DNA of 5,698 nt from assembly GCA_016649675.1 (NCBI GenBank), contig JAENXG010000165.1:1-5698 (forward strand), in the 5' to 3' direction. A program made the position numbers and the translations under genes. This DNA is from Methyloceanibacter sp. (GTDB lineage Bacteria > Pseudomonadota > Alphaproteobacteria > Rhizobiales > Methyloligellaceae). This document shows, in pieces, positions 5,188 to 5,698 of this stretch (its first letter is position 1; each line of letters starts with the position of its first letter). The notes under the pieces were generated by a model. That model saw nothing but the letters and a program-made list of their open reading frames with translations. It did no database searches and was not told the origin of the DNA.

Positions 5188-5469
5188 ACCTGCCGATGCC
5201 CTTGCTCCTGACTGGCTCGGGCTAACGGTTCACGCGTTGCGGCCGCCACGGCCTTCCCAGCGCTCCAAATAGAAGACGCCCCACGCGACTGGTGGGGCGC
5301 CGGACACATCACACTACGTCGAACAGGCCACCGATGTTTCGGACGGGAGCGGCCCGGGGATGGTCGCGAAGGAGACACCGTCCATTGCGTTTTTATAATT
5401 CACCTCGAGCTCCCCGACGTTGATGCGGAGCAAACTGCTCTGACAAAGATGCTCGCCCAGGCATGTCTG
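5188..5469. other. Gene-free stretch between the DUF6455-type gene and the tRNA fragment
   Basis: I see no supported gene here. Besides the hairpin at 5277-5299 there are three minor items. An open frame of about 42 codons runs from after a TAG at 5269 to a TAA at 5396-5398 and reads fairly protein-like (…EQATDVSDGSGPGMVAKETP…), but it has no plausible start, so at most it is a gene remnant. GGACGG (5341-5346) can pair with CCGTCC (5378-5383) ahead of a T5 run at 5390-5394, a poor terminator candidate because of its long loop. TTGA-N6-GCAA at 5420-5433 resembles a FixK box but has no gene after it. Confidence 0.4.
5277..5299 (+). terminator. GC-rich hairpin, possible terminator after the DUF6455-type gene
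   Basis: CGCCCCAC (5277-5284) pairs perfectly with GTGGGGCG (5292-5299) around a seven-base loop, giving a very stable 8-bp stem about 90 bases past the stop at 5187. No T-run follows, so it is not a canonical intrinsic terminator. In GC-rich alphaproteobacteria such hairpins can still end or protect transcripts. The structure is seen directly; its role is inferred. Confidence 0.4.
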
Positions 5470-5514
5470 CTACGAATCTGGGGGTCAGGAGTTCGAATCT
5501 CTTCGGGCGCGCCA
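5470..5514 (+). other. 3' fragment of tRNA-Arg(ACG): probable island attachment site
   Basis: The fragment starts at the anticodon loop CTACGAA (5470-5476, anticodon ACG at 5472-5474). It continues with the 3' anticodon-stem strand TCTGG (5477-5481), a short variable loop, and a T-arm with stems AGGAG (5487-5491) and CTCTT (5499-5503) around TTCGAAT (one G-U pair). The 3' acceptor strand CGGGCGC (5504-5510), G and an encoded CCA (5512-5514) follow. The 5' half is missing: GTCTG at 5465-5469 cannot pair with TCTGG, and no GCGCCCG acceptor partner or D-arm lies upstream. Fragments running from the anticodon loop to the CCA are the standard direct repeat left by tyrosine-recombinase integration into a tRNA gene. 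By orientation, sequence to the left is island and sequence to the right is the original flank. No integrase gene is present in the window. Confidence 0.75.
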
Positions 5515-5698
5515 CTAAACTCAATTACCTGCGATCGGCTTGTCCAACACCTCTTTGCGGGGTCCAAATCCCCGCACCACGGTCAGAGAAAATGGTGGCA
5601 GGTTTACCTCACTCGTACCCGTTAGCCTGAAGCGGCGCGGCGCTTTCGTTCGGGCCGGGTGGCCGTCCGGTCCAGAGGCTTTCCACTCATATTGCGCG
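5515..5698. other. Flank beyond the tRNA fragment, no gene seen
   Basis: No supported gene lies in these 184 bases. The only frames are very short, such as a 22-codon frame on the minus strand starting at 5690, with no homology I can name. The one structured element is the hairpin at 5556-5576, described separately. If the tRNA fragment marks the island's right edge, this is the original chromosomal sequence downstream of a tRNA-Arg gene, or the start of a second, tandem insertion. Confidence 0.4.
5556..5576 (+). repeat. 7-bp perfect hairpin resembling a tRNA T-arm
   Basis: TGCGGGG (5556-5562) and CCCCGCA (5570-5576) pair perfectly around a seven-base loop, TCCAAAT, and are followed by CCA. 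Stem, loop length and loop sequence recall a T-arm (consensus loop TTCRANY), but T55 is replaced by C and there is no room for an acceptor strand before the CCA. It may be a decayed second tRNA end, a terminator-like hairpin, or chance. No anticodon arm is visible upstream. Confidence 0.35.

Noticed and set aside
5076..5378. Minus-strand open frame of 100 codons across the end of the DUF6455-type gene
   Set aside because: It overlaps a better-supported gene, has biased Arg/Ser/Pro composition and no recognisable motif.
5420..5433. Third FixK-like box, TTGA-N6-GCAA
   Set aside because: It matches only the relaxed consensus, for which about 0.35 chance hits are expected in this window, and no gene follows it.
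1..5698. CRISPR array, insertion sequence or transposase
   Set aside because: No regularly spaced repeats, no transposase motifs and no terminal inverted repeats bounding a gene were seen; the only mobility sign is the tRNA fragment.

Overview
The window looks like part of the accessory genome of a GC-rich alphaproteobacterium, most likely of the Rhizobium/Bradyrhizobium/Rhodopseudomonas side (Hyphomicrobiales). The grounds are an NnrS-Crp/Fnr pair, a DUF6455-type small protein, an alphaproteobacterial-looking glucokinase and FixK/FNR-type boxes. The genus cannot be fixed from this sequence alone.

Layout. Positions 1-244 are a non-coding leader holding an 8-bp inverted repeat and a perfect anaerobic (FNR/FixK/NnrR-type) box. 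245-775 encodes a two-CBS-domain protein that stops just as a BON domain would begin. Glucokinase (1021-2034, minus strand) converges on it; a short ORF with a good ribosome site may precede glucokinase and overlaps its start by one base. From 2273 rightward everything is on the plus strand. It begins with a broken 5' end of an AmrS-type radical SAM gene joined at about 2458 to the 3' end of an unidentified gene. Then come a small acidic hypothetical protein (2551-2826), a cysteine-poor Crp/Fnr regulator (2848-3573) and NnrS (3617-4792), spaced as an operon. A second perfect TTGAT-N4-GTCAA box follows, and then a small six-cysteine DUF6455-type protein (4912-5187).

The last 511 bases carry no convincing gene. 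They hold a GC-rich hairpin and the 3' part of a tRNA-Arg(ACG), from the anticodon loop to the encoded CCA (5470-5514), without its 5' half. That is the usual footprint of an integrase attachment site. It suggests that most of the window lies inside an island whose right edge is at 5514, with the original chromosome flank beyond.

How the parts work together. The regulator, NnrS and the small proteins fit a nitric-oxide or low-oxygen response module. The two boxes have the same half-sites and lie upstream of the CBS gene and the DUF6455 gene. They would place both genes in a Crp/Fnr-family regulon, possibly that of the regulator encoded between them. Glucokinase is an ordinary metabolic gene with no obvious link. 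The truncated CBS protein, the AmrS chimera and the tRNA fragment all point to a mosaic, rearranged region.
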